From contig JAFECT010000004.1 in NCBI GenBank assembly GCA_018241995.1, forward strand, positions 336,068 through 400,067: DNA of 64,000 nt, written 5' to 3'. Shown here piece after piece: positions 49,649 to 59,532 of the stretch. The first letter of the stretch is position 1. Each line of letters starts with the position of its first letter. A program made the position numbers and the translations under genes. Below the pieces are notes generated by a model. That model worked only from the letters and a program-made list of their open reading frames with translations, made no database searches and was not told the DNA's origin. The stretch comes from Pseudomonadota bacterium (GTDB taxonomy: Bacteria > Pseudomonadota > Alphaproteobacteria > Caulobacterales > Caulobacteraceae).

Positions 49649-52129
49649 GTGACCGCTTTGGTTCGATTCCCGATCGCCCTCTGGTGCGCGCTGTTCGCGA
49701 CCCAGTCGGTGGCCCAGACCGCCCAGCCCGGACCGGCCGCCGATCCGCAGGCGAGCGTGAGCGTGCCGAGCCAAGCGCAGCAAGGCCCAGCGGCCAGCGA
49801 CGCCCCGCCCCAGCCGCAGCCCATGGCGGGCCCGGCCCCCGGCTCTCCGCCCATGGGCTATAAGCCCGCGGTGCTGTCCGGCTCGGATTCCGCGACGCTC
49901 GGCGCGGCCATCTCGGCGGCGCGGTCGGGCAACCTGACCCAGGCCGAATCGTATCGGGCGCAGCTGTCCGACCCCATCGCGCAGAACATCGTGCGCTGGG
50001 CCGAGATCGACGCGACCGGCAATCAGATGTCGTTCCTGCAGCTCGACGCCGCCCGGCGCGACCTGGCCGGCTGGCCCCGCGCCGCCGCGCGCCAGGCCTG
50101 GGCCGAGCGCAGCCTCGAGACCGCGACCATCGAACCCGCGCGCCTGGTCGCCTGGTTCGACGGCGCCCCGCCCCAGACCGCCGAGGGCGCCATGGCCCTG
50201 GCCGGCGCCCTGCAGGCCACCGGCCGCAGCGCCGAGGCGACCACCTTGATCAAGGACTGGTGGCGCAACCACCTGTTCGAGGCCGGGGTGCAGAGCCGCT
50301 TCCTGGCCCGCTACAGCGCGATGCTGACCCAGGACGACCACGTCGCGCGCCTGCACACCCTGCTGCTCGGCCCGCAAGGCCCGGCCCTGCAGGGCGTCAT
50401 CCCCCTGGTCTCCGACGACCAGAAGCGCCTGGCCGAGGCGATCATCGCGCTGCGCAACGGCGCGGGCGACGCGGTCAACAAGGTGAACGCCCTGCCCGCG
50501 TCCCTGCAGAACGACCCGGTGCTGGCTTTCGAAGAAGCGCGCTACTATCGCCGCGGCAACGCCATCTCCATGGGCCTGTCGCTGGTCCGCAAGTTCCCGC
50601 CTGCCCCCGCCGGCGATGACGAGACCGCCGACCGCATGTGGCTGGAGCGGCGCAACTACTTCAACGCCCTGATCCGCGCTCACGACTGGCAAGGCGCCTA
50701 CGCCGCGGTGGCCAATACCGGTTTCAAGAGCGGCGAGCGCATGGTCGAGGCGGATTTCTTCGCCGGCTGGGTGGCCCTGACCAAGCTGAAAGACCCGGCC
50801 CTGGCCGACAAGCATTTCGAGGCGCTGCAGAAGGCCAGCTCCACGCCCATCACCCAGGGCCGGGCCGCCTACTGGCGCGCGCGGGCGGCGGAAGCGCGCG
50901 GCGATGCGGCCGCGGCGGCGGCCTCCTATCAGCTGGGCTCCAAGTACATCACCTCCTTCTACGGCCAGCTCGCCGCCCAGAAGGCGGGCGTCACGCGCCT
51001 GCAATTGCCGCACGACCCGGTTCCGACCGCGGCCGATCGCCAGCGCTTCGACGGTCGCGGCTCGGTGCGCGCCGCGCGCATGCTCTACGAGGCCGGTCAG
51101 CGCGACCTGTTCCGCGCCTTCGTCCTGGCCACCGCCGAGACCCTGCCAAGCGCGGAGGAAACCGCGCTCCTGATCGACCTGGCCCGCTACTATGGTGACC
51201 AGGACCTGGCCATGCGCGTGGCTCGCATCGGCGCCCAGCGCGGCTTCGTCCTGGCCGAGCGCGGCTATCCGGTGCTGCCCGTGCCCGCGAGCTCGGGCTC
51301 GGCCGAGCCCGCCTTCGCCCTGTCGATCGCGCGCCAGGAGTCGAACTTCTATCCCTACGCAAAGTCCGGCGCGAACGCGCGCGGGATGATGCAGCTCCTG
51401 CCCCAGACCGCCCGGCATGACGCCGCGCGCATCGGCGTGCCCTGGAACGAGGCCTCGCTCTACGACGCCGAGTACAACATGCGGCTGGGCGCCTATGAGC
51501 TGGGCGAGATGATCGCCACCAACGGCGGCTCCTACCTGATGGCCGCGGCCGCCTACAACGCAGGTCCCGGCCGCCCGCCGCAGTGGGCGACCGAGTGCGG
51601 CGACCCGCGCGGCGGGGTGACCGATCCGGTCGACTACATCGAATGCATCCCCTTCACCGAGACGCGCAACTACGTGATGCGCACCATGGAAACGACGCAG
51701 ATCTATCGCGCCCGCCTGAACGGCGGTACGGCGGCCCTGACCCTGGCCGAAGACCTGAAGCGCGGCTCCTATGGTTATGTGCCGCCCGCGCCCACGCCGA
51801 TCACCACGCCGACCGCCACCATCGTGGTGCCCTCAGGCCCCTCCCCGATCGTGCGCGCCTCGTATGAGCGTCACGAGGAACGCGCGTCCAACTGCGTGGC
51901 TGCGAAACCCGCCCGCGGCCGTCACGGCCACGCGGCCAAGGCTCATGGCAAGCGCGTCGCGGCCAGCAGGTGTCCGCGCGGGGAGTCCAGCCATTCGGCC
52001 TCCAAGCGGAAGACCTCGGCCAAGAGCGGAGGGCACAGGGCCTCCAAGGGCGGCGCGCACGCGGCGAGGCATCCCTCGGCCAGCACCAAGGCCAAGTCGC
52101 AGAAGCGGGCGCACAAGAAGAGGTCGTGA
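49649..52129 (+). CDS. Soluble lytic murein transglycosylase (Slt-type), tail overlaps antisense gene
   Basis: An 826-residue periplasmic enzyme that cleaves peptidoglycan glycan strands. It starts at GTG (49649) after GGAGGACAC, with a signal peptide ending near VAQTAQ. A long alpha-helical superhelix (about residues 75-520) precedes the SLT domain, where Glu564 in RQESNFYP is the catalytic acid, with [10 protein letters not shown] and [10 protein letters not shown]. The last about 90 residues are a Lys/Ala/His-rich tail. Residues 766-826 lie on DNA that also encodes the C-terminus of an ABC ATPase on the opposite strand (187-bp overlap). Confidence 0.95.
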   Translation: MTALVRFPIALWCALFATQSVAQTAQPGPAADPQASVSVPSQAQQGPAASDAPPQPQPMAGPAPGSPPMGYKPAVLSGSDSATLGAAISAARSGNLTQAESYRAQLSDPIAQNIVRWAEIDATGNQMSFLQLDAARRDLAGWPRAAARQAWAERSLETATIEPARLVAWFDGAPPQTAEGAMALAGALQATGRSAEATTLIKDWWRNHLFEAGVQSRFLARYSAMLTQDDHVARLHTLLLGPQGPALQGVIPLVSDDQKRLAEAIIALRNGAGDAVNKVNALPASLQNDPVLAFEEARYYRRGNAISMGLSLVRKFPPAPAGDDETADRMWLERRNYFNALIRAHDWQGAYAAVANTGFKSGERMVEADFFAGWVALTKLKDPALADKHFEALQKASSTPITQGRAAYWRARAAEARGDAAAAAASYQLGSKYITSFYGQLAAQKAGVTRLQLPHDPVPTAADRQRFDGRGSVRAARMLYEAGQRDLFRAFVLATAETLPSAEETALLIDLARYYGDQDLAMRVARIGAQRGFVLAERGYPVLPVPASSGSAEPAFALSIARQESNFYPYAKSGANARGMMQLLPQTARHDAARIGVPWNEASLYDAEYNMRLGAYELGEMIATNGGSYLMAAAAYNAGPGRPPQWATECGDPRGGVTDPVDYIECIPFTETRNYVMRTMETTQIYRARLNGGTAALTLAEDLKRGSYGYVPPAPTPITTPTATIVVPSGPSPIVRASYERHEERASNCVAAKPARGRHGHAAKAHGKRVAASRCPRGESSHSASKRKTSAKSGGHRASKGGAHAARHPSASTKAKSQKRAHKKRS

Positions 52130-52701
52130 AGCGTCGCCACCACGGTGACGCCTTTCGCGGTCAGCCCCTTCAGCAGCTCCAGCGTCATCAGCTGAGCGTC
52201 GGGATCGAGCCCCGCGATCGGCTCGTCCAGAATCAGCAGCGGCGCCTGCGACGCCAGCAGGCGAGCGAGCAGGACCTTGGCCCGCTCCCCGCCGGACAGG
52301 TCGAACACGCTGCGCTCGGCCAGACCTGAGGCGCCGACGGTCTCCAAGGCCTCCAGCGCACGCACGCGAGCCAGCTCAGGCGGCTGGTCGAACGCCCCAA
52401 GCGCCGCGACCTCGACCGAGGCCATGCCCCAGGCCACGCGCCGCTCCTGCGGCAGGTAGGCGGCGTGCGAGGCGCGCTCGACCGGCCCCATCCCGGCGGC
52501 GTCCCTGCCGAACAGCAGCGCCTTGCCCGCCTTCGGCCGCACCAGACCCATGGCGGCGCGCAGCAGCGTGCTCTTGCCCGCGCCGTTGGGTCCGCAGACG
52601 CCGATCAACTTGCCCGCGGGCAGGCTCGCGCCGACACCCTTGAGCACCGGCCTGCCGCCCAGATCGACGCGCAGGTCCTGGAATTCCAGCGCCGCACTCA
52701 T
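51943..52701 (-). CDS. ABC transporter ATPase, FecE/BtuD type
   Basis: A 252-residue ATPase energising a iron-siderophore, heme or cobalamin importer. Walker A is GPNGAGKSTLLR, signature is LSGGERAKVLLARLLA, Walker B is LLILDEPIAGLDPDAQ, and the H-loop His is in ATLHD. The C-terminal [12 protein letters not shown] is typical of the HmuV/FecE branch. The last 187 bases overlap the tail of the transglycosylase gene on the other strand. Its ATG overlaps the permease stop by four bases. Confidence 0.93.
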   Translation of the reverse strand: MSAALEFQDLRVDLGGRPVLKGVGASLPAGKLIGVCGPNGAGKSTLLRAAMGLVRPKAGKALLFGRDAAGMGPVERASHAAYLPQERRVAWGMASVEVAALGAFDQPPELARVRALEALETVGASGLAERSVFDLSGGERAKVLLARLLASQAPLLILDEPIAGLDPDAQLMTLELLKGLTAKGVTVVATLHDLFLCARFCDLALVLAEGCLAACAPPLEALCPPLLAEVFRLEAEWLDSPRGHLLAATRLP

Positions 52702-53684
52702 CGCCGCCAGCTCCGGGCCGAGCGCCAGGCCAGGAGCGCAAACAGCGGCGCGCCGACGAGGGCGGTGAACACGCCGAGCTTCAGTTCCTGATCGGTAGGC
52801 GTCATGCGCGTGGCGAGGTCGGCCACCGCCAGCATGGCCGCGCCCGCCAGGGCCGATGGGATCAGCAGCCGCGCCGGGTCCTCCCGCACGAAGCCGCGCA
52901 CCAGATGCGGCGCCGCCAGGCCCACGAAGCCCACCACCCCCGCCGTCGCCACGGCCGCGCCGGTGGCCAGCGACGCCGCCAGGATGGCGACGATCTTCCA
53001 GCGACGCATGTCGAGGCCGAGCGTGGAGGCGGTCTCGTCGCCGAGCGTCAGCGCCTTCAGCGCCCTGCCCGTTGTCAGGCTGAGGCCCGCGGCGATCAGC
53101 AAGGGTACCCCCGTGACCAGCACGTCGGACCAGGATCGGTTCTCCACCGAGCCCAGGAGCCAGTTCAGCACCTCGGCCGTGGCGATGGGCGACGGCGACA
53201 GGTTGAAGACCAGGGCGGTGACCGCGCCGGCGAAGCTGCACAGCGCCACGCCGAACAGCACCAGGGCCTCGGGCTCGGGAAAGCGGGTGGCGAACAGGAT
53301 CAACAGGCCCCCGCCCACCGCCGCGCCGACGAAGGCCGCGGCCTCGACCGCCCCGGGAGCCAGCGCCATGCCCAACACGATGGAGACAGCCGCGCCCAGG
53401 CCTGCGCAGGCCGAAACGCCCAGCACCCCCGGATCGGCCAGCGGATTGCGCAGCACGCCCTGCATCAAGGCGCCGGCCAAGCCCAGGCAGCCCCCGACCA
53501 CCGCCGCTGTCGCCGCCCGCGGCGCGCGGATCGCCCACAAGACCTCCGCCGCCCCGGAATGCGGGTCCGACAGGGCCTGCAGGTACTGCGCGAGGCCCAG
53601 GTGCGATTCCCCGAACGCCGTGCCGGCGACCAGCGCCGCGACCACGACCAGGACCAGCAGCGCTTCCAGCCCCAGCCGCCTCAT
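52698..53684 (-). CDS. FecCD family ABC transporter permease
   Basis: A 328-residue membrane protein with about nine to ten hydrophobic helices. FecCD family motifs include RAPRAATAAVVGGCLGLAGALMQGVLRNPLADPGVLG, and the coupling helix region GFVGLAAPHLVRGFV. AAGGGC lies before the ATG. It overlaps both neighbours by four bases (ATGA), so the whole operon is translationally coupled. Confidence 0.93.
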   Translation of the reverse strand: MRRLGLEALLVLVVVAALVAGTAFGESHLGLAQYLQALSDPHSGAAEVLWAIRAPRAATAAVVGGCLGLAGALMQGVLRNPLADPGVLGVSACAGLGAAVSIVLGMALAPGAVEAAAFVGAAVGGGLLILFATRFPEPEALVLFGVALCSFAGAVTALVFNLSPSPIATAEVLNWLLGSVENRSWSDVLVTGVPLLIAAGLSLTTGRALKALTLGDETASTLGLDMRRWKIVAILAASLATGAAVATAGVVGFVGLAAPHLVRGFVREDPARLLIPSALAGAAMLAVADLATRMTPTDQELKLGVFTALVGAPLFALLAWRSARSWRR

Positions 53685-54508
53685 CGTGAGCCCTTCGCGC
53701 CTTGGCCCCTCGCCGCCTCGGCCAGCCGCACCGAGGCGTCCGCCGCAAACCAGCCCGGACAGCCCAAAAGGTCGGCCGGCAGGTCGGCCACCGTGCGGCC
53801 CTTGGCGATCCGCCTCACCAGCGGCCGCCGCCCCACGTCCCACCGTCCGCCCGACGCCTCGTCGAAGAAGCCAAGCACCAGGAGGTCGGGCGGCTGCAGC
53901 ACGAACTTCTCCAGCGACACCGGCTGATAGCCCGGTGCGGTGACGGCGTTGCGGAGTCCAGCCGCGTCCATGATCGCCTCGACCAGCGTCCCCGAACCGG
54001 AGGTGAAGCCACCGGGCGTCAGATAGAGCGCCTTGCGCCCGCCCCAGGCGCCCCGGCTCTTCGCCAGCTTCGCGTCCATCTCGGCGATCATGGCCTGGCC
54101 CTGCGGCTCCCGCTCGAGCGCCTTCGAGATCGTCCGGATGTTGCGACGGATGTCGTCGAAGCCCTTGGCGTCCTCGATCTGCACCACCTTGATCCCGCGT
54201 TGGCGCAGGCCGTTCAACAGCCGCTGGTCCGAGGTCCAGTAGCGCACGACCACGTCGGGATGCGCGGCCAGCAGCGACTCCAGCGTCGGCCGGCGCACCG
54301 GCAGGCCCTTGGCCTGACGCCGCAGAAAGGCGTCACTGTCGTCGGCGTGCGGCGAAACCCCCACGATCCAGTTCCGCGGGGCCAGGGCCATCACATACTG
54401 ATCGGAGCACTGATCGACCGACATGATCCGCAGCGGCCGCGCGTAACCCACAGCCGGGCTCAGCGCCGCGGCCAAGATCAGGCCCACGGCGAACCCTTTC
54501 AGGCTCAC
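53681..54508 (-). CDS. Periplasmic substrate-binding protein of a FecB/BtuF-type importer
   Basis: A 275-residue binding protein with a signal peptide ending near VGYARP. It has two lobes joined by a long helix. Features are the strand IMSVDQCSDQYVMALAP, VVRYWTSDQRLLNGLRQRGIKVV, and a long central helix (IRTISKALEREPQG). It belongs to the family binding cobalamin, heme or ferric siderophores; the ligand is not visible from motifs. GTG start at 54508 overlaps the tetR stop. A outer-membrane receptor is not in the window. Confidence 0.88.
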   Translation of the reverse strand: MSLKGFAVGLILAAALSPAVGYARPLRIMSVDQCSDQYVMALAPRNWIVGVSPHADDSDAFLRRQAKGLPVRRPTLESLLAAHPDVVVRYWTSDQRLLNGLRQRGIKVVQIEDAKGFDDIRRNIRTISKALEREPQGQAMIAEMDAKLAKSRGAWGGRKALYLTPGGFTSGSGTLVEAIMDAAGLRNAVTAPGYQPVSLEKFVLQPPDLLVLGFFDEASGGRWDVGRRPLVRRIAKGRTVADLPADLLGCPGWFAADASVRLAEAARGQGAKGSR

Positions 54509-55137
54509 TGGGAAACCAGGCCCTCGAACAGGCCGTCGATCATGGTCTTGCCCAGCGCCTCGGCCTCGGCCCAGGCGAAATAGGGCTTGGTGATGATCAG
54601 GGCGACAATGCCGTGCACGCCCGCCCACATCACCTGGGTGGCCTGGGAGACCTCCGCCTTCAGCCGGCCCTGGGCGGCGATTTCGGCCACACTGGCCTGC
54701 AGCCCCTCGAACACCTGCCGGCCCAGCGCCTGCACCACCGCCAGATCGTTCTCCGAGCCCTCCTGCGGACGGGTGAGGAACACCAGGCGATAGGCGTTCG
54801 GGTTGGCCAGGCCGAATTCCATATAGGCCTTCAGCATCGCCTTGATGCGGATAGCCGGGTCGGGATAGGCGCGGCGCAGCTCCCGCTGGCCCTGCAGCAT
54901 CTGTTCGAACGCGTCCTGGCAGATTTCCAGCAGGATTTGGCTCTTGTCACGGAAGTGCATGTAGAGCGCGGTCGAGGAGACGCCTACCTCGTCGGCGATC
55001 TTGCGGATGGTGGCGCCGTCGTAGCCGCACTCGACGAAGATCTTCTCGGCCGCCTGCAGGATCTCGCCGCGGCGCACATGGCCTTCCCCCTTCGGCTTGC
55101 GGGCGGAACGGACAGGCTTGGCAAGGGCAACGGACAC
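54505..55137 (-). CDS. TetR family transcriptional regulator
   Basis: A 210-residue repressor-type protein. The helix-turn-helix is GEILQAAEKIFVECGYDGATIRKIADEVGVSSTALYMHFRDKSQIL. The ligand-binding domain follows. GTG at 55137 has CGAGG seven bases upstream; ATG at 55188 would add 17 residues with no ribosome site. It is the first gene of the four-gene import operon and overlaps the binding-protein gene, so it probably regulates the importer in response to a ligand. A TetR at this place is unusual for iron uptake, which more often uses Fur. Confidence 0.9.
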   Translation of the reverse strand: MSVALAKPVRSARKPKGEGHVRRGEILQAAEKIFVECGYDGATIRKIADEVGVSSTALYMHFRDKSQILLEICQDAFEQMLQGQRELRRAYPDPAIRIKAMLKAYMEFGLANPNAYRLVFLTRPQEGSENDLAVVQALGRQVFEGLQASVAEIAAQGRLKAEVSQATQVMWAGVHGIVALIITKPYFAWAEAEALGKTMIDGLFEGLVSQ

Positions 55138-55251
55138 GGGAACGCCTCGGCGATGCTGACGGCGCGCAGTATGCAAGTTCGGGGGCATGCCGCAACACGA
55201 GGCTCCTCCTGCGCGCTTTACGCCGGGCCTCGCCTTGCCTAAGCGGTGGCC

Positions 55252-56136
55252 ATGGCCGCCGTCGCCGACACCCCCGAGATCATGCGCACGCGCGGCTGGC
55301 GCGATTACGCCCTGCTGGACTCAGGCGACGGCAAGAAGCTGGAGCGCTACGGCCGCTTCACTGTGGTGCGCCCTGAGCCGCAGTGCTTCTGGGCGCCGCG
55401 TGACCCCAGGCTCTGGGAAAAGGCCGACGCGGTGTTCGATCCCGACGGCGACGAGGACGAGGGCCGCTGGCGATTCGCCAAGCCCGCGCCGGAGAGCTTC
55501 AAGCTGGGCTGGGAGGATGTGCGATTCAACGGCCGCTTCACCGCCTTCCGCCACCTCGCCTTCTTCCCCGAGCAGGCCGCCAACTGGGCCTGGCTGAAGG
55601 CCAGGATCGAGGGGTTGGAGCGGCCCAGGGTGCTTAACCTGTTCGGCTACACCGGCGTGGCCAGCCTAGTCTGCGCCGCCGCGGGAGCGGAGGTCACCCA
55701 CGTTGACGCCTCCAAGAAAGCCATCGGCTGGGCGCGCGAGAACGCGGCGCTGTCGGGCCTGGAGGACAAGCCGATCCGCTGGATCTGCGAAGACGCGCGC
55801 AAATACGTCGGCCGCGAGGCCAAGCGCGGTTCGCTCTACGACGGCATCATCCTGGACCCGCCCAAGTATGGCCGTGGCCCCGGCGGCGAGGTGTGGCGCC
55901 TGTTCGAGGACCTGCCGGAGATGGCCAAGCTTTGCGCCTCCCTGCTCTCGGACCAGGCCTCGTTCCTGCTGCTCAACGCCTATGCCGCCCGCGTCTCCGG
56001 CCCCGCCCTGGCGCACCTGCTGGCCGACGAACTGAAGGACCGTGGCGGGCGCATTGACTGGGGGGAGCTGTCCCTGGTCGAGGATGGCGGCCGGGAAATC
56101 GGCCTGTCGTTCTTCGCGCGCTGGAGCGGCCGATGA
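55252..56136 (+). CDS. Class I SAM-dependent RNA methyltransferase (RlmI-like)
   Basis: A 294-residue methyltransferase of the PF10672 group. SAM-binding motif I is VLNLFGYTGVASLVCAAAGAE, the acidic ribose loop is HVDASKKAIGWARENA, and the catalytic-core motif is GIILDPPKYGRGP. Relatives methylate 23S rRNA cytosines or guanines; the site is not predictable. The N-terminal PUA domain of RlmI is not obvious. ATG at 55252 is preferred over a GTG two codons earlier. It overlaps the next methyltransferase by four bases. Confidence 0.88.
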   Translation: MAAVADTPEIMRTRGWRDYALLDSGDGKKLERYGRFTVVRPEPQCFWAPRDPRLWEKADAVFDPDGDEDEGRWRFAKPAPESFKLGWEDVRFNGRFTAFRHLAFFPEQAANWAWLKARIEGLERPRVLNLFGYTGVASLVCAAAGAEVTHVDASKKAIGWARENAALSGLEDKPIRWICEDARKYVGREAKRGSLYDGIILDPPKYGRGPGGEVWRLFEDLPEMAKLCASLLSDQASFLLLNAYAARVSGPALAHLLADELKDRGGRIDWGELSLVEDGGREIGLSFFARWSGR

Positions 56137-56945
56137 GCGCGGCGCCTGGCCTCGCCGGCGCGCAGCAGGTCACCTCGCTCGCCAACCCCAAGGTCAAGTC
56201 GGCGCGGGCGCTGCACCTTCGCAAGGAACGCGAGGAAACCGGCCTATTTCTCGCTGAAGGCTTGAAAATCGTGCTGGAGGCCCTTGACCAGGGCCGCACG
56301 CCCCAGACCCTGTTCTACAGCCGCGACGCCGCCGACCATCCCCTGCTTCAGCGCGCCGCGCGCGAGACCCTCAAGGGCCGCGGCCAGGTGCTGGAAGTCA
56401 CCCGAGACATCCTCGAGAAGGTCTCGCGCCGCGACAACCCCCAGACCGTGGTGGCCATCTTCGAGCAGCGGTTCACCCCGCTCGACGCCATCGACCCGAC
56501 CACGGCGACCTGTTTCGTGGCGCTGGAGCAGGTGCGCGATCCGGGCAACCTCGGCACCATCGTGCGCACCGCCGACGCGGCCGGATGCGGCGGGGTGATC
56601 CTGATCGGCGACACGGTCGATCCGTTTTCGGTGGAGGCGGTCAGGGCCACCATGGGCTCGATTTTCGCCCTGCCGATCGCGCGGGCGACGCGGGAGCAGT
56701 TCCTGGCCTGGCGCAAGGCCTGGCCGGGCTCGGTCGTGGGCACGCTCCTGACCGCCGAGACCGATCACCTGTCCGCCCCATACCGCCGCCCCACCCTGCT
56801 GCTGATGGGCACGGAGCAATCCGGCCTGACGCCCGAGCTCGCCGCCGCCTGCGACGTGAACGTCAAAATCCCCATGCGTGGCCGGGCGGACAGCCTGAAC
56901 CTGTCGGTGGCGACGGGGATCATGATCTACGCCATCACGGGCTAG
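56133..56945 (+). CDS. TrmH/SpoU family RNA methyltransferase
   Basis: A 270-residue 2'-O-methyltransferase of the SPOUT superfamily. The N-terminal substrate-binding domain (VTSLANPKVKSARALHLRKEREETGLFLAEG) matches RlmB/TrmH group members. The catalytic knot shows LEQVRDPGNLGTIVRTADAAG, LLLMGTEQSGLTPEL, and IPMRGRADSLNLSVATGIMIY. Its likely target is rRNA, but the exact nucleotide is not evident. It is coupled to the preceding methyltransferase by an ATGA overlap and stops 9 bp from the convergent hrpB. Confidence 0.92.
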   Translation: MSAAPGLAGAQQVTSLANPKVKSARALHLRKEREETGLFLAEGLKIVLEALDQGRTPQTLFYSRDAADHPLLQRAARETLKGRGQVLEVTRDILEKVSRRDNPQTVVAIFEQRFTPLDAIDPTTATCFVALEQVRDPGNLGTIVRTADAAGCGGVILIGDTVDPFSVEAVRATMGSIFALPIARATREQFLAWRKAWPGSVVGTLLTAETDHLSAPYRRPTLLLMGTEQSGLTPELAAACDVNVKIPMRGRADSLNLSVATGIMIYAITG

Positions 56946-56954
56946 GTCCCGGCC

Positions 56955-59420
56955 TTACGTTCCCCTGGGCTTGGCCCGCGTGGTCGGCGTGGCGCTGGCG
57001 GGGTCTTCGGGCCAGACATGGCGGGGATAGCGGCCGCGCATCTCGCTCCTGACCGCGCTCCACGAGCCCTTCCAGAAGCCCGGCAGGTCCTTGGTCAGCT
57101 GCACCGGCCGGTGCGCGGGCGACAAGAGCGCCAGGGTCAGGGGCGCGCGGCCGCCGGCCACGGTCGGATGGCTGGCCAGGCCGAACAGCTCCTGCACCCG
57201 CACGTCGATGCGCGGCCCGCCCTCGGCGGCGTAGTCGATGCGGATGCGTGAGCCGGTCGGCGCCTCGAACCGCTCCGGCGCCTCCGAATCCAGCCGCCGG
57301 CGCATGTCCCATGGGATCAGGTCGGAGATAGCCTCGGCCAGTTCCGCATCGCCGAGCTGAGCCAGGGACGAGCGGCCGGCCAGGCGCGGCGCCAGCCAGT
57401 CGTTCAGGCTCTCCAGCAGGGCCGCGTCGGAAACGTCGGGCCAGGTCTCGTCGAACCCGCGCAGGAAGCCGATGCGCGCCCGCAGGGTGTCCGACCGCTC
57501 GCCCCAGGGCAGCACGCCCAGCCCCTCGCGCCGCACGCGCTCGAGCAGAGCGCCGGTCATCATCTCGGGCGTGACGCTATCCAGCGGCTTCTCGCCTATG
57601 ACGATGGCCCCCAGCCGGCTGAGGCGCACCGCCTTCAGCTTGCCGCGCGGGTCGGGCTCGATGCGGTCCTCGGTCTCGATGCGGTCGGCGAAGGCCTCGA
57701 TCAGTTCGGCCTCGTCCAGCGGCGCGGCCAGCAGCACCCGGTCCCTGGCCTCGCCCCCGCCCAGTTCGCCGACCGCCAGCCAGGGTTCGCGCGCCAGGGG
57801 GTCGGTGGGGTCGAGGAACACGCCGCGGCCCGACGCCAGCCGGTATTCCCCGGGCTTGCCGCGGGCGCGGGCGATGCGCTCCGGATAGGCCTCGGCCAGC
57901 AGCAGGCCCGCCCCGGTCCCGTGCGCCCGCACCGTTCCCGCGTGACGCGCCGCCGCCTGGGCCCAGCGGTCGGCCAGGGCGAGGCTGTCGCGCGCCTTGG
58001 GCGAGCGGTCTCGCTCCAGCCGCTCCAGCCGCGTGCGCAGGTCGGTGTCGTTTCCGCCAAGGCCCCGCTCGGTCAGCACCGCGGCGATACGCGCGCCGGT
58101 CTGCGCCGCCCCGCCGGCCGCGGCCTCCACCACCATGTGCGCCAGCCTGGGCGGCAGGGGCAGGTCGGCCAGGGCGCGGCCATGCGCGGTCAGGCCGCCC
58201 TCGGCGTCCAGCGCCTGCAGCCGTTGCAACAGTCCCCGCGCCTCGGTGAAGGCGGCCCTGGGCGGCGGGTCGAGGAAGGACATCTGCGCCGTGTCCCGCG
58301 CGCCCCAGCGCGCCAGGTCAAGCGCCAGGCGCGACAGGTCCGCCTCCAGGATCTCCGGCCGAGCGAAGGGCGGCAGGGAGCGCGTCTCCGGCTCCTCCCA
58401 CAGGCGGTAGCAGACGCCGGGCTCCAGGCGCCCCGCCCGTCCCCGCCGCTGGTCTGCCGCCGCGCGCGAGACCCTGACCGTCTCCAGCCGCGTCAAGCCC
58501 GAGGCCGGGTCGAAGCGAGGCACGCGCGCGAGGCCGCAGTCGATCACCACCCTGACGCCCTGGATGGTCAGGCTGGTCTCGGCGATGGAGGTGGCCAAGA
58601 CCACCTTGCGCAGCCCCTCGGGCGCCGGCTCGATAGCGCGGTCCTGCTCGGCCGGGTCCAGTGCCCCATAGAGGGGGGCCAGGATCACCTTGGGGTCGCG
58701 GATCCGCTCGGCCAGTCGCTCGGCCGTGCGCCTGATCTCGCCCTGCCCCGGCAGGAAGGCCAGGATGCTGCCGGTCTCGTCGGCCAGCGCCCGCAGCACC
58801 GCGCGGGTCACGCCGTCCTCGATTCGCTCGCGCGGGTCGCGGCCCAGATAGCGGGTCTCGACCGGGAACATGCGTCCCTGGCTCTCTACCACCGGCGCAT
58901 CGTCCAGAAGGGCGGAAACCCGCGCCCCGTCCAGTGTAGCCGACATCACCAGCAACCTGAGATCGTCGCGCAGCACCCCCTGCGCATCGCGCGCCAAGGC
59001 CAACCCTAAGTCGGCGTCGAGGCTCCGCTCATGGAACTCGTCGAACATCACTGCGGCCACGCCGTCGAGGCCCGGATCGTCCAGGATCATGCGGGTGAAC
59101 ACCCCCTCGGTGACCACCTCGATGCGGGTTTTAGCGCTGACCTTGGACTGCAGCCTTACCCGATAACCTACGGTATCACCGACTTTTTCTCCGATCATTG
59201 AGGCCATGCGCGTCGCCGCCGCCCGCGCCGCCAGCCGGCGCGGCTCCAGCACGATCAGCTTGCGGCCCTCGACCCACGGCTCGTCCTTCAGGGCCAAGGG
59301 GACCAGGGTGGTCTTGCCGGCCCCCGGAGGGGCCACCAGCACCGCCGCCGTACGCTGCGCCAGGGCGTCCTTGAGTGCAGGCAAGGCGTCGCGAACCGGC
59401 AGGTCGGCCTGCGCGTCCAT
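56955..59420 (-). CDS. hrpB: ATP-dependent helicase HrpB
   Basis: An 821-residue DEAH-type helicase. Walker A is GAGKTTLVPLAL, motif II reads DEFH in VMFDEFHERSLDADLG, motif III is SATLDG, and motif VI is QRRGRAGR. The HA2 and HrpB C-terminal domains follow. Bacterial HrpB is found widely but its RNA role is poorly known. GGGGGACCA precedes the ATG. Divergent from the amino acid permease across 112 bp. Confidence 0.95.
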   Translation of the reverse strand: MDAQADLPVRDALPALKDALAQRTAAVLVAPPGAGKTTLVPLALKDEPWVEGRKLIVLEPRRLAARAAATRMASMIGEKVGDTVGYRVRLQSKVSAKTRIEVVTEGVFTRMILDDPGLDGVAAVMFDEFHERSLDADLGLALARDAQGVLRDDLRLLVMSATLDGARVSALLDDAPVVESQGRMFPVETRYLGRDPRERIEDGVTRAVLRALADETGSILAFLPGQGEIRRTAERLAERIRDPKVILAPLYGALDPAEQDRAIEPAPEGLRKVVLATSIAETSLTIQGVRVVIDCGLARVPRFDPASGLTRLETVRVSRAAADQRRGRAGRLEPGVCYRLWEEPETRSLPPFARPEILEADLSRLALDLARWGARDTAQMSFLDPPPRAAFTEARGLLQRLQALDAEGGLTAHGRALADLPLPPRLAHMVVEAAAGGAAQTGARIAAVLTERGLGGNDTDLRTRLERLERDRSPKARDSLALADRWAQAAARHAGTVRAHGTGAGLLLAEAYPERIARARGKPGEYRLASGRGVFLDPTDPLAREPWLAVGELGGGEARDRVLLAAPLDEAELIEAFADRIETEDRIEPDPRGKLKAVRLSRLGAIVIGEKPLDSVTPEMMTGALLERVRREGLGVLPWGERSDTLRARIGFLRGFDETWPDVSDAALLESLNDWLAPRLAGRSSLAQLGDAELAEAISDLIPWDMRRRLDSEAPERFEAPTGSRIRIDYAAEGGPRIDVRVQELFGLASHPTVAGGRAPLTLALLSPAHRPVQLTKDLPGFWKGSWSAVRSEMRGRYPRHVWPEDPASATPTTRAKPRGT

Positions 59421-59532
59421 TGGTCCCCCTTTGGACAGTAAACAGTCGTTCACCCTTGACCCCGGCTCCGCCTTGCGGCTCTCCTGCCGCGATCCGAATG
59501 GGATATGCCCGAATTGGGCTTAAGGGGGGACC

